From Thiohalophilus sp046483665 (GTDB lineage Bacteria; Pseudomonadota; Gammaproteobacteria; UBA6429; Thiohalophilaceae), in contig NZ_JAWOCR010000021.1 of the NCBI RefSeq assembly GCF_046483665.1, forward strand, positions 1-64,000: DNA of 64,000 nt. The letters are read 5' to 3'. Position 1 is the first letter of the stretch, and each line of letters opens with the position of its first letter. Made by a program: the position numbers and the translations under genes. Below are positions 15,773-24,583 of the stretch, in pieces. The notes under the pieces were generated by a model that made no database searches, had not been told where the DNA came from, and saw only the letters and a list, made by a program, of their open reading frames with translations.

Positions 15773-17053
15773 GTGGCAAATCCAGTCCAGGCAATCCGGG
15801 GCATGAACGATATTCTGCCGGCAGAATCCCCGCGCTGGCAGTTTGTGGAGGCCCGCTTCGGCGAATTGATGGCCGCTTATGGCTATCAGCAGATCCGCCT
15901 GCCTATCGTCGAAAAGACCGAACTGTTCAAACGCTCCATTGGCGAGGTGACCGACATCGTCGAAAAGGAGATGTACACGTTTGAGGATCGCAACGGCGAC
16001 AGCCTGAGTTTGCGCCCGGAGGGGACCGCCGGGTGTGTGCGCGCGGGTATCCAGAATGGCCTGCTGAACCAGGGCACGCAGAAGCTATGGTATGCCGGTC
16101 CCATGTTCCGCCACGAGCGACCACAAAAAGGGCGTTATCGCCAGTTTTACCAGCTCGGGGTCGAGGTCTTCGGGCTATCGGGGCCGGATATCGATGCCGA
16201 GCTCATCATGCTTACCGCGCGGCTCTGGAAGCAGCTCGGCCTGGTCGATGATGTGCGTCTGGAACTCAATACGCTGGGGACCAGCGAAGCACGGCGGGCC
16301 TATCGGGATGTGCTGGTCGAGTACTTCACTGCCCATCAGACACAGCTCGACGAGGATAGTCAGCGTCGCTTGCACAGCAATCCGCTGCGTATCCTCGACA
16401 GCAAGAACCCCGAGATGCAGGAACTGATCGAAGCGGCGCCGCGCCTGCAGGACCACCTGGATGACGAGTCGGCCGCGCATTTTGCCCGCCTGCGGGAACT
16501 GCTGGAAGCGGTGGGTATCGAATACCGGGTCAATCCGCGGCTGGTACGCGGGCTCGATTATTACGCCAGAACCGTGTTTGAATGGGTGACTGATCGACTC
16601 GGCGCCCAGGGCACTGTCTGTGCCGGCGGCCGCTTCGACGGTCTGGTGGCGCAACTGGGGGGCAAGCCGATCCCGGCGATGGGGTTTGCCCTGGGGATGG
16701 AACGGCTGGTGGCCTTGCTGGATGAGCATCCTTTCGATGAGACACCGTATCAGCCCCACGCCTATCTGTTGCTGGCCGGGGAGCAGGCCGAGATTGCCGG
16801 CGTGCAACTGGCCGAGCAATTACGCGACAGCGCCCCGGCATTACGTGTGCAGGTCCATTGTGGCAGCGGCAGCATCAAAAGCCAGATGAAAAAAGCGGAT
16901 CGCAGCGGCGCCCGTTACGCGCTGATTCTGGGTGAAGAGGAACTGGCGGCCGGGAGCGTGACGATCAAGGATTTGCGCGGCGACACACCGCAACAACAAT
17001 TGGCCCGGCAAGCGCTGGGAGATTTCCTGAGCCGTGAATTCGACCTGGCCTGA
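15773..17053 (+). CDS. hisS: Histidyl-tRNA synthetase
   Basis: A class II aminoacyl-tRNA synthetase charging tRNA-His. The 426-residue protein begins IRGMNDILP, the family hallmark. Motif 2 is in MFRHERPQKGRYRQF (near 108-122), the histidine motif in RGLDYYARTVFE (near 259-270), and motif 3 in AMGFALGMERL (near 303-313). An anticodon-binding domain fills the last 100 residues. It starts at GTG 15773 after CAGGAT. A TATAAT at 15705-15710 may give it its own promoter. Confidence 0.98.
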   Translation: MANPVQAIRGMNDILPAESPRWQFVEARFGELMAAYGYQQIRLPIVEKTELFKRSIGEVTDIVEKEMYTFEDRNGDSLSLRPEGTAGCVRAGIQNGLLNQGTQKLWYAGPMFRHERPQKGRYRQFYQLGVEVFGLSGPDIDAELIMLTARLWKQLGLVDDVRLELNTLGTSEARRAYRDVLVEYFTAHQTQLDEDSQRRLHSNPLRILDSKNPEMQELIEAAPRLQDHLDDESAAHFARLRELLEAVGIEYRVNPRLVRGLDYYARTVFEWVTDRLGAQGTVCAGGRFDGLVAQLGGKPIPAMGFALGMERLVALLDEHPFDETPYQPHAYLLLAGEQAEIAGVQLAEQLRDSAPALRVQVHCGSGSIKSQMKKADRSGARYALILGEEELAAGSVTIKDLRGDTPQQQLARQALGDFLSREFDLA

Positions 17054-17103
17054 GATCGGCACAGGCGAACGCAGGGCACTTGGCAAACGACGGGAAGAGA
17101 TAA

Positions 17104-17778
17104 ATGGCACAGTTTGAACGCAGCGAAGAAGAAACCATCCAGGCGATCAAGGACTGGTGGGCGGAAAACGGCCGGGCAGTCATCGCCGGCGTGGTACTGG
17201 GTATCGGCGGGATTGTCGGGATACGTTACTGGTTCGACGCCCAGGCCCAGGGCCGCCAGGAAGCCTCGCAGCTCTACAGTCAGGTGATGATGGCCGTACA
17301 GTCAGATGACCGGCAACAGGCGCTGGAGCAGGGCGAGACTCTGACCGATGAGTATAGCTCGACGGTGTATGCCACTCTGGCAGCATTGAACCTGGCCCGG
17401 CTGGAACTGGAAGCCGGCGAGGCCGACAGTGCTGAAGGCCATCTGCGCTGGGCGCTGGAAAACAGCAAGACCGATGAATACGCGCATCTGGCCCGCCAGC
17501 GACTGGCCCGCCTGCTGCTTGCCCGGGAGCAGACAGAGCAGGCCGCGGCCCTGCTCGACGGCGTCGATGAAGAGGGCTACGCGTCAATCTATGCCGAAAT
17601 CCGTGGGGATATTGACGTGGCCCGCGCGCAGCCAGCCGGGGCGCGAACTCACTATCAAACGGCCCTGCGGGAGGCCGACCAGCCGCTGCGCCGGCAGCTG
17701 CTGGAAATGAAACTGGCTGAACTGTCTTCCGACAGCGGGGCTCCGGACCAGATCCAGAATAGCGAGGTGCAGCCGTGA
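17104..17778 (+). CDS. yfgM: SecYEG ancillary subunit YfgM (TPR membrane protein)
   Basis: YfgM is a type II membrane protein that contacts the Sec translocon and periplasmic chaperones such as PpiD. The 224-residue protein opens FERSEEETIQAIKDWW, followed by a membrane span (about residues 22-43). A TPR-like periplasmic domain rich in Ala, Leu, Gln and Glu fills the rest. The family position between hisS and bamB is retained, and its stop overlaps the bamB start by four bases. Confidence 0.93.
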   Translation: MAQFERSEEETIQAIKDWWAENGRAVIAGVVLGIGGIVGIRYWFDAQAQGRQEASQLYSQVMMAVQSDDRQQALEQGETLTDEYSSTVYATLAALNLARLELEAGEADSAEGHLRWALENSKTDEYAHLARQRLARLLLAREQTEQAAALLDGVDEEGYASIYAEIRGDIDVARAQPAGARTHYQTALREADQPLRRQLLEMKLAELSSDSGAPDQIQNSEVQP

Positions 17779-18971
17779 GGGCATTGCTGCTGATGATCGG
17801 CGCCGCGCTGGTATTGAACGCCTGCGGCAGTTCCGCCAATCTCAAGCCGCCGCGCGAGTTGCAGCCGCTTGCTGAGCCGGAGGTGCGAATCGAGAGCCTC
17901 TGGTCGACACAGGCCGGTCGTGGAGTCGGGGACCAATTTCTGCAGTTGCCGGTTCGCCACCACGAACAGACAGGCTATGCGGCCGATTACCAGGGTTATA
18001 TCAAAGCCTTCGAGCTGGCCACCGGCAAGCGGATCTGGGAACGCCAGACCGGCCTGGAGCTGGCCACCGGCGCAGTGTATTACAACGGTCATCTCTATTT
18101 CGGCACCCGTCAGGGCGAGGTGGTCGCACTGTCGGCCGATGATGGCGAAATCATCTGGCGCGTCGAGGTCTCCAGCGAAGTGATCGCGCGGCCGGCCGTG
18201 GCCGACGGGACCGTGGTAGCGCGGACCAACGACGGCAAGCTGTTTGCCCTGGAAGCTGCCACTGGTCTGCGCCGCTGGGTCTACGACCGCAGCGTGCCGT
18301 CGCTGACCCTGCGGGGCAACAGCGCACCGGTGATCGCCAACGATCTGGTGATCGCCGGCTCCGATAACGGTCGCCTCAGCGCCCTGGTATTGAGCAACGG
18401 CTCGGTATTCTGGGAGACGGCGATCAGCTATCCCTCGGGCAAGACTGAACTGGAGCGGATGGTCGATATCGATGCTGAACCAGTGGTGGTCGGGGACGTG
18501 GTGTATGCTGTGTCCTATCAGGGGCGGCTGGCGGCGGTCGATATCAGTTCGGGGCGCATTGTGTGGGCCCGGGATATGTCCTCCTATACCGGCATGGCGG
18601 TGGACGATTACCGGATTTATCTCAGTGACAGCAAGGGTCAGGTACTGGCGCTGAACCGACGTAATGGCGCCACTCTGTGGCGCCAGGACAAGCTGCTGCG
18701 TCGCGGGGTTACCCGCCCGCAACTGGATGGGCCCTATCTGGTCGTGGCCGATTACGACGGCTATTTGCACTGGTTATTGCGCGAAAGCGGGGAGCTGGCC
18801 GGACGGGCCCGAATCAATGCCGGGTTCTATCTCATGACCGATGAATACGACGATTACGATCCCGCTTTTCGCAAGGAAAACAACATCTTGACCCGACCGC
18901 TGGTGGCCGGCGAGCGGGTTATCGCGGTGGATCGCAAAGGTTATCTGGCGGCCTTCGGGCGGGCCGAATAA
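17775..18971 (+). CDS. bamB: Outer membrane protein assembly factor BamB
   Basis: BamB is the beta-propeller lipoprotein of the BAM complex that inserts outer-membrane beta-barrels. The start is GTG 17775 overlapping yfgM. The signal peptide ends at lipobox LNAC (Cys near residue 17), then eight PQQ-like propeller blades with recurrent Gly-x-x-x-W/Ala-Leu patterns (GKRIWERQTGLEL, GEIIWRVEVSSE, RNGATLWRQD). The length of 398 equals the usual size (E. coli 392). Confidence 0.96.
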   Translation: MRALLLMIGAALVLNACGSSANLKPPRELQPLAEPEVRIESLWSTQAGRGVGDQFLQLPVRHHEQTGYAADYQGYIKAFELATGKRIWERQTGLELATGAVYYNGHLYFGTRQGEVVALSADDGEIIWRVEVSSEVIARPAVADGTVVARTNDGKLFALEAATGLRRWVYDRSVPSLTLRGNSAPVIANDLVIAGSDNGRLSALVLSNGSVFWETAISYPSGKTELERMVDIDAEPVVVGDVVYAVSYQGRLAAVDISSGRIVWARDMSSYTGMAVDDYRIYLSDSKGQVLALNRRNGATLWRQDKLLRRGVTRPQLDGPYLVVADYDGYLHWLLRESGELAGRARINAGFYLMTDEYDDYDPAFRKENNILTRPLVAGERVIAVDRKGYLAAFGRAE

Positions 18972-19016
18972 CGGTGTCGCCTTTCAACTTGCCAGCCCTC
19001 TGATTCAGGAACGTCC

Positions 19017-20411
19017 ATGCAACCGGTCATCGCTCTCGTCGGTCGTCCCAATGTCGGCAAATCCACCCTGTTCAATCGCCTGACCCGCTCGCGCGATGCG
19101 CTGGTGGCCGATCAGCCGGGCCTGACCCGCGATCGCCAGTTCGGTGACGGCAAACTGGGCGACAAACCCTATATCGTGGTGGACACCGGGGGGCTCAGTG
19201 GCGAGGCAGACACCCTCGACAGTCTGATGGCCAGTCAGGCCTGGCTGGCGGTGGAACAGGCTGATGTGGTGCTGTTTCTGGTCGACGCCCATGCCGGGCT
19301 GATGCCGGACGATCAACAGATCGCCGAGCGCCTGCGGCAAACGGGCAAGCCGGTTTTCGTGGTGGTCAACAAGGCCGACGGCCGCAATGCCGATCTGGTC
19401 AATGCCGAGTTCCACGCTCTGGGCCTCGGGCCGCCCTATGCCATCGCCGCCAGCCAGGGACGCGGGGTCAAACCATTGATCAATACGGTGCTGGAGAGCC
19501 TGCCCGAGGCCGGGACGTTACCGGAGGAAGCGCCGGCCGGCATTAAAGTGGCGATCATCGGTCGGCCCAATGTGGGCAAGTCGACCCTGGTCAACCGGAT
19601 TCTCGGCGAGGAGCGGGTGCTGGCCTATGATATGCCGGGCACCACCCGGGACAGTCTCTATCTGCCTTTCGAACGTGACGAGCAGGCCTATGTGTTGATC
19701 GACACTGCCGGGGTGCGGCGCCGCAGCCGGGTCAGGGAAGTGGTCGAAAAGTTCAGTGTTATCAAAACCCTCCAGGCTATCAAGGATGCCCACGTGGTAT
19801 TGATGCTGCTCGACGCCCACCAGGGCATCAGCGAACAGGATGCCAGTCTGCTCGGGTTTGTGCTGGAGTCCGGTCGGGCACTGGTGCTGGCGGTCAACAA
19901 ATGGGATGGCCTGGAACAGGAGCAGCGTGACTGGATCCGGCGCGAGCTGGAGGCCAAGCTCCCGTTTCTCGGTTTTGCCGAAGTGCATTTTATCTCGGCC
20001 CTGCATGGCACCAATGTCGGGCACCTGTTCGAGTCGATTAACACCGCTTACGAATCGGCCACCCGGACGCTCTCCACCGCCGCCCTGACCCGGTTACTGC
20101 ACGATCTGGTTGAGGCTCATCCGCCGCCGCTGGTGCGCGGTCGACGTATCAAGCTGCGTTTTGCTCATCAGGGCGGGCAGAACCCGCCGGTGATCGTGAT
20201 CCACGGTAACCAGACCGCCTCCGTGCCGGACAGTTACCGGCGTTATCTGATCAAGGGCTTTCAGAAACATCTGAACCTGGAAGGGACCCCGGTGCAGGTG
20301 GAACTTCGCAGCGGCGACAATCCCTTCGCCGGCAAGAAAAACAAACTTACCGCCCGCCAGGTGCACAAGCGCCAGCGTCTGCGTCGCTTCGTCGCCAAAC
20401 GGGGCAAATAA
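19017..20411 (+). CDS. der: Ribosome biogenesis GTPase Der (EngA)
   Basis: Der is a double-GTPase needed for 50S subunit assembly. The 464-residue protein has two G domains, each with a P-loop GRPNVGKSTL (near residues 8 and 181). G3 motifs are DTGG and DTAG, and G4 motifs are NKAD and NKWD. A KH-like C-terminal domain (LVRGRRIKLRFAHQGGQNPP) follows. A basic tail ends the protein. It closes the rlmN-to-der run; about 230 bases then separate it from the porin gene. Confidence 0.98.
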   Translation: MQPVIALVGRPNVGKSTLFNRLTRSRDALVADQPGLTRDRQFGDGKLGDKPYIVVDTGGLSGEADTLDSLMASQAWLAVEQADVVLFLVDAHAGLMPDDQQIAERLRQTGKPVFVVVNKADGRNADLVNAEFHALGLGPPYAIAASQGRGVKPLINTVLESLPEAGTLPEEAPAGIKVAIIGRPNVGKSTLVNRILGEERVLAYDMPGTTRDSLYLPFERDEQAYVLIDTAGVRRRSRVREVVEKFSVIKTLQAIKDAHVVLMLLDAHQGISEQDASLLGFVLESGRALVLAVNKWDGLEQEQRDWIRRELEAKLPFLGFAEVHFISALHGTNVGHLFESINTAYESATRTLSTAALTRLLHDLVEAHPPPLVRGRRIKLRFAHQGGQNPPVIVIHGNQTASVPDSYRRYLIKGFQKHLNLEGTPVQVELRSGDNPFAGKKNKLTARQVHKRQRLRRFVAKRGK

Positions 20412-20555
20412 CCCGCTTACGGCAATGTTATAACTCAGGGTAAACCCTAACCCGGTGATATGCCGGCAAATATTTCGCTGCCTTTTGTTCCATCCCCGTT
20501 GATTCTGGTTTAATTCTGAGCAACCTTTCGCTAGAATGAACGCCGATTTGGGGTC

Positions 20556-20570
20556 ATACCATTTTGGTAT
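20556..20570. promoter_or_regulatory. ATACCA-TTT-TGGTAT palindrome upstream of the porin gene
   Basis: A perfect inverted repeat with a three-base centre lies about 70 bases before the porin ATG and 18 bases after a possible -10 TAGAAT (20532-20537). Position and symmetry suggest a protein-binding operator in the leader; no regulator can be named. Confidence 0.35.
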
Positions 20571-20639
20571 TACCATCCGACGGCTCGCACTCTTGTTCGA
20601 TTAACGGGCCGTCCCGGATACACACATGGGAGAACAATA

Positions 20640-21770
20640 ATGAACAAGCAAATTCTTGCCCTGGCGGGCGGGTTGCTGGTGTGCGCGTCACTGCCGGTCC
20701 AGGCGGTGGAAGTCATGGTCAGCGGCTATGCCTCTTTCGCCGGCACCTATAGCGACAGCGAAAACGCCACGACCGGCGCATCGGTTCCCTATTATTTTGA
20801 ACTGGCGGACGATACCGCCCGGTTCGACACCGAAGATAACGATATCGGCCTGCAGTTCTCCACCGCGGTCTCCGACAAGGTCGATATGACCGTGGTTCTG
20901 CACGCCCAGGGTGGCGCCGATAACTACGATATCGACACCCAGTGGGCCTATGCCTCCTACCATTTCAATAATGAGCTGGAACTGCGGATGGGTAAATACA
21001 AGGGCCCGTTCTATATGGTTTCCGACTACAAGGACGTCGGTTACGCCTATCCCTGGGTGCGGCCGCCGCTGGAAGTCTACAGCACCAACCCGATCGAGGC
21101 GTTGAGCGGGCTGGATCTCATCTGGCAGAAAAACGTGGGTAATCTGCGCTACCTGTTCGAGATATATGTCGGTAACGGGACGCACGGGGCGCGGGTTCTG
21201 CCTCAAGTCGGGGATAATAGTACTGAGGTTTCCGCGGGGGATTCCGTCAGTTTTGAAACCCCGAACTCACGCGGGATCAATGCCTCGGTCTCCGGCGACA
21301 TTGGCACGTTCCGACTGGGGTATTACGAGACGGACGTGAGTGCCTCGTCTTTTGGTCTGATCGAGGAGTCAGGCTCTTTCGGTTCGGTCGGCTTCACCAT
21401 CGACTGGAACGACATGGTGGCCTACAGCGAATACATCGTGCGCGATACCGAGGATACCACCGAAATGCAGTCCGCCTTTCCCGATCAGGAAGCCTATTAC
21501 CTGACTCTGGGTTACCGGGTGGATCGCTTCCTGCCGTATGTGACTTACGCCAAAATCGACGAAGGGGATTTCAAATCGCAGGTCGCCCAGGTTCAGGAGT
21601 CCGTGGCCCTGGGACTGCGCACCGAAGTGGGGGATGCCTCCGCGGTCAAATTTGAAATCATGAACGCGGAGCCGCAAGCGAACTCGTCCGGGGGAACCTA
21701 CGGCCTGTTCAATAAAGGCACCGTGGAAGACGGCAATATCTATACCGTTACCTTCGATACGATTTTTTAA
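20640..21770 (+). CDS. Outer-membrane porin-like beta-barrel protein
   Basis: A 376-residue secreted protein: a signal peptide cleaved near residue 22 (PVQAVEV), then alternating beta-strand patterns (VSGYASFAGTYSD, DIGLQFSTAVSDKVDMTVVLHAQG, FRLGYYETDVSAS). The last residue is Phe (VTFDTIF), the recognition signal for BAM. Size and pattern fit a general 16-stranded porin, and similar genes sit beside small phosphate-binding-like proteins in other gammaproteobacteria. The substrate is unknown. The ribosome site is GGGAGAA. The next gene starts 11 bases downstream. Confidence 0.8.
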   Translation: MNKQILALAGGLLVCASLPVQAVEVMVSGYASFAGTYSDSENATTGASVPYYFELADDTARFDTEDNDIGLQFSTAVSDKVDMTVVLHAQGGADNYDIDTQWAYASYHFNNELELRMGKYKGPFYMVSDYKDVGYAYPWVRPPLEVYSTNPIEALSGLDLIWQKNVGNLRYLFEIYVGNGTHGARVLPQVGDNSTEVSAGDSVSFETPNSRGINASVSGDIGTFRLGYYETDVSASSFGLIEESGSFGSVGFTIDWNDMVAYSEYIVRDTEDTTEMQSAFPDQEAYYLTLGYRVDRFLPYVTYAKIDEGDFKSQVAQVQESVALGLRTEVGDASAVKFEIMNAEPQANSSGGTYGLFNKGTVEDGNIYTVTFDTIF

Positions 21771-21781
21771 GAGAGAGTCTC

Positions 21782-22219
21782 ATGCGCAAGTTACAGAATG
21801 TCTTTAGCAAGACGGCGGTTATCGTATTGTTGCTGGCCGGTGTTCAGACCGCCCTGGCGGAGATTGCTGTCATCACCCATTCCGGCGTCAAGGAAATCGG
21901 CGTCTCCCGGGAACAGGTCGCCGATATCTATATGGGCAACAGCAAAAGCTTTCCCAACGGGGTGTCGGCTAAACCGGTGGATCAGTCCGCCAACAGCCCG
22001 ATCCGTGAGAAGTTCTACAAGGCGGTGGTCAGAAAGTCGGCCAGTGCAGTCAATCGCCACTGGTCCAAACTCAAGTTCACCGGCAAGGGCAAACCACCCC
22101 GGGTAATCACCGGCGATGAAGCCGTGAAAGAGTGGGTGGCCCGTAATCCGGGTGCCATTGGTTATATCGATGGCAAGTACCTCGACAAGAGTGTCAACGT
22201 GGTACTGATCATACCCTGA
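21782..22219 (+). CDS. Short periplasmic phosphate-binding-like protein (PstS superfamily)
   Basis: A 145-residue protein with a signal peptide ending near residue 26 (TALAEIAV), followed by one lobe of a type II periplasmic-binding fold. It contains the segment EQVADIYMGNSKSFPNG (near 44-60). The C-terminal WVARNPGAIGYIDGKYLDKSVNVVLII is typical of the PBP-like family related to PstS. Full PstS proteins are about 320 residues, and no permease or ATPase gene lies nearby. The two genes therefore probably form an envelope unit rather than an ABC transporter. The ligand is unproven. Confidence 0.8.
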   Translation: MRKLQNVFSKTAVIVLLLAGVQTALAEIAVITHSGVKEIGVSREQVADIYMGNSKSFPNGVSAKPVDQSANSPIREKFYKAVVRKSASAVNRHWSKLKFTGKGKPPRVITGDEAVKEWVARNPGAIGYIDGKYLDKSVNVVLIIP

Positions 22220-22231
22220 TCGTTGTTCTGT

Positions 22232-22251
22232 CGGCCCTCTATCGAGGGCCG
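22232..22251 (+). terminator. Terminator-like hairpin after the binding-protein gene
   Basis: CGGCCCTC pairs perfectly with GAGGGCCG over TATC, followed by GTACGTTTCTT. The T run is imperfect, so it may attenuate rather than stop transcription into the Sel1 genes. Confidence 0.5.
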
Positions 22252-22301
22252 GTACGTTTCTTCAATCGATTGTTTAATCTTGCTGGCGAAGTTATTCGAG
22301 A

Positions 22302-23015
22302 ATGAAAAAATATCTTTTAATTGTGTTGCTGGGCGTTTTGCCGGGTGGTGTCGCGATAGCGCAGGACGACCCGCTGAAAAGCCTGTTTTCATTCCAGCAA
22401 AAGATGGCCAACAACGGCAGTGCCGGCGCCATGATGAAGCTGGGCGAGATGTATGAACAGGGCCAGGGCACCGAACAGAGTTTCGACAAGGCGCTCGAAA
22501 TGTATGACCAAGCCCGGGCCGCCGGGCATAGCGATGCCGAAGCGGCCATTGCTCGGGTGAAGCGTACCCAACAGGCGCAAAGCCAGGCCGCCAGTCAGGA
22601 GGCCGAGCGAGCGCGTGAAGCCCGGCGAAAGGCCGAGGAGGCAAAACGTCGCGCCGAGGCCGAACGCAAGGCCGAAGAAGCCCGTAAAGCCCGGGAAGCT
22701 GCCCGGCAAAAAGCCCGTCAGGAAGAAGCCCAGGCCAAACAGCGCGCCGAGGAACAGGCACGCCGACAGGCCGAAGCAAAGGCCCGGCGTGAAGCCGAGG
22801 CGCGGGCCAAAGAGCTCTCGCGTCAAAAAGCCCAGGCCGAAGCCCGACGCAAGGCCCGTGAGCAGGCCCGCCAGCAAGCCGAGGCGAATGCCAGGGCGGC
22901 AAAGAAATCCGAGCCGACAGAAAGTCAACCCGACCAGGTCGAAACCAATGACGAGCGTTTCAAGTCGGATCCCTGCAAGGGGCCGGCTGCCCGGGTGATG
23001 TCAATCTGTAAATAA
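22302..23015 (+). CDS. Periplasmic Sel1-repeat protein with long charged helix
   Basis: A 237-residue protein with three parts. A signal peptide is cleaved near residue 20 (VAIAQDD). One or two Sel1-type TPR-like repeats follow (MMKLGEMYEQGQGTEQSFDKALEMYDQARAAG, residues 45-76). Then comes about 110 residues composed almost only of Ala, Arg, Lys, Glu and Gln, a TolA-like coiled coil or single helix. It ends in a short conserved-looking tail (DPCKGPAARVMSICK) with two Cys. It is adjacent to a paralogous gene with the same architecture. A role in the envelope is inferred only from the signal peptide. Confidence 0.75.
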   Translation: MKKYLLIVLLGVLPGGVAIAQDDPLKSLFSFQQKMANNGSAGAMMKLGEMYEQGQGTEQSFDKALEMYDQARAAGHSDAEAAIARVKRTQQAQSQAASQEAERAREARRKAEEAKRRAEAERKAEEARKAREAARQKARQEEAQAKQRAEEQARRQAEAKARREAEARAKELSRQKAQAEARRKAREQARQQAEANARAAKKSEPTESQPDQVETNDERFKSDPCKGPAARVMSICK

Positions 23016-23041
23016 GTCGCACGTAAAGCAGGCAGTAGAGA

Positions 23042-24073
23042 ATGACAAACTATTTTTACAAGATGCTGGTTCTGGTAATCGCTGTGATCGGAATGGGTTT
23101 TTCCGCACCGCTGATGGCGGATGCCGGCCAGTTCAAGCTGGATAGGATTCTTGCCAAGCGGGGCGATGCCGATGCCCAGTATTATGTGGCCAATGCCTAC
23201 GAAGAAGGCCGCGGCACCCAGGTGGATATCAACAAGGCACTTGAGTGGTATCGCAAGGCCGCCGAACAACAGCATGGTGCTGCCCAGTATAAACTCGGTG
23301 TAATGCACGAAAACGGCATGGGGATGGAAGCCGATCTCAAACAGGCCATGGAATATTACAGGCAGGCTGCGGAAAACGGCAACACCCTGGCCAGCGAGCG
23401 TTTGAACAAGGCGGCCTTGGCCCGTACCGAGGAGGCGGAGGCGGTAAAGAAGCGCCGTAATGCCGCCATAAAAGAAGAGCAGCGCAAGCGTGAACAGGCC
23501 GAAAAGCAGCGCCGGGCCGAAGAGCAAAAACGTAAACAGGCGGCGGCCGCTGCTCGCGCCCGGGAAGCCGCGCTGCGCAAACAACGTGAACAAAAGGCCC
23601 GGGCCAGCTCCAAGCAACAAAAACAGGCAGCGGCCACCTCCAGTAAACCGGCAGCAACCCGGCGCGTCACTATTCCCGATCTGGCCGAACTGGTATTGAA
23701 CAACCAGTGGCAAAGGGAGGCTCAACCGGCTGATTTTCTGCCCTCTGCCAGTACTCACTGCCTGAGCGCCTCGGATGCGGAAGTGGTTTGTTTTTCTTCA
23801 GAAAAACAGCGGGTTATCAACGGCATGCGTGTGACCTATACCACCAAGGCAACACTGACCGGGTTCAATGCCGATGGCAGTTTTCAGGTCAGATACAACT
23901 ACAATGCAGTCAAGCTGGATCAGGCGGGCTCACGCGGTGTGCAGGCTGATCCGCACGGTCTGAAACTGGAACAGGGCTGGCAGGAACCGCAACTGACGGC
24001 CCGTTGCCAGGCTTCGGATCGGACCAACCTCTATTGTCGCCGGGACAATGTCAGGCTGCATTATCAGCGCTGA
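23042..24073 (+). CDS. Periplasmic Sel1-repeat protein with charged helix and Cys-paired C-terminal domain
   Basis: A 343-residue protein. The signal peptide ends near residue 26 (PLMADAG). Two Sel1 repeats follow (ADAQYYVANAYEEGRGTQVD... and AAQYKLGVMHENGMGMEADL...), then a charged Ala/Arg/Lys/Glu helix (about 125-205). A C-terminal beta-rich domain has two CX9C pairs (CLSASDAEVVC and CQASDRTNLYC) that could form disulfides. It starts 26 bases after its shorter paralogue, so both are probably co-transcribed. The Sel1 fold suggests protein-protein interaction; no enzymatic motif is seen. Confidence 0.75.
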   Translation: MTNYFYKMLVLVIAVIGMGFSAPLMADAGQFKLDRILAKRGDADAQYYVANAYEEGRGTQVDINKALEWYRKAAEQQHGAAQYKLGVMHENGMGMEADLKQAMEYYRQAAENGNTLASERLNKAALARTEEAEAVKKRRNAAIKEEQRKREQAEKQRRAEEQKRKQAAAAARAREAALRKQREQKARASSKQQKQAAATSSKPAATRRVTIPDLAELVLNNQWQREAQPADFLPSASTHCLSASDAEVVCFSSEKQRVINGMRVTYTTKATLTGFNADGSFQVRYNYNAVKLDQAGSRGVQADPHGLKLEQGWQEPQLTARCQASDRTNLYCRRDNVRLHYQR

Positions 24074-24125
24074 AACCTTCCATCTCTTTCGCGGATAGCC
24101 ATCCCTTTTTGATAATCTGAATCCG

Positions 24126-24162
24126 GATGCGAATTTGTCGATTGACACGGTAAATTCGCATC
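24126..24162. terminator. Perfect 11-bp inverted repeat after the Sel1 genes
   Basis: GATGCGAATTT and AAATTCGCATC pair without mismatch over a 15-base loop, followed by TCGTTCTTGTTTTG. It could serve as a rightward terminator for the Sel1 pair; the loop is unusually long. Confidence 0.45.
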
Positions 24163-24242
24163 TCGTTCTTGTTTTGCAGCAAGCCCGCCTGCGATCCTTT
24201 TATTTGCTGTTTATCCGGCAAACTTCGGTTTCAGGAAATGTT

Positions 24243-24443
24243 TCAATGCATGATGCGTTGTAATGTTTCCCGCCAGTTCGAATTGGCTTGATCCGTGGCC
24301 AGAAGCTGGCAGTCACCGACTTCGTTTTCATACCAGCCCCACTCATGCTGATGAGGTTCGGCACTGTAACCCCACCAGTTGCCGTTGGCATCCTGTGCGA
24401 TCCAGTTGACCCAGGCGGGAATAGAAAAACTTTGTCCGGACAT
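24243..24443 (-). CDS. Small Trp-rich protein of unknown function
   Basis: A 66-residue frame with six Trp residues (PAWVNWIAQDANGNWWGY, HEWGWYENEVGD, SNWRETLQRI). It is soluble and acidic, with neither signal peptide nor Cys-rich site (one Cys). The composition and the opening ...WVNWIAQDxxGxWW look like a conserved small protein seen in gammaproteobacterial genomes; I cannot name a function. No good ribosome site precedes the ATG, which lowers confidence. It lies alone between the Sel1 pair and the M23 peptidase gene. Confidence 0.55.
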   Translation of the reverse strand: MSGQSFSIPAWVNWIAQDANGNWWGYSAEPHQHEWGWYENEVGDCQLLATDQANSNWRETLQRIMH

Positions 24444-24526
24444 GAAAACGTGGGGAGGTTGAGGGGGTCGCTTTTAACAAGTTAGCCGTTTGGTTATACG
24501 CCGGGCAATGGACAATACATCACATC

Positions 24527-24544
24527 ACAGGGCGGTGACCCTGT
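24527..24544 (-). other. Hairpin ACAGGG / CCCTGT downstream of the M23 peptidase gene
   Basis: A perfect six-base stem lies 40 bases past the peptidase stop codon on the minus strand. There is no T tract, so termination is doubtful. Confidence 0.3.
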
Positions 24545-24583
24545 AACGTTGAGGTTTGTCCTGTTGCTATTTGGAATGCCTGT

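Noticed and set aside
22162..22928. Long leftward frames opposite the charged-helix Sel1 gene
   Set aside because: Ala/Arg/Glu codons read backwards give Leu/Gly/Pro-rich frames; the forward frame has a signal peptide and Sel1 repeats.
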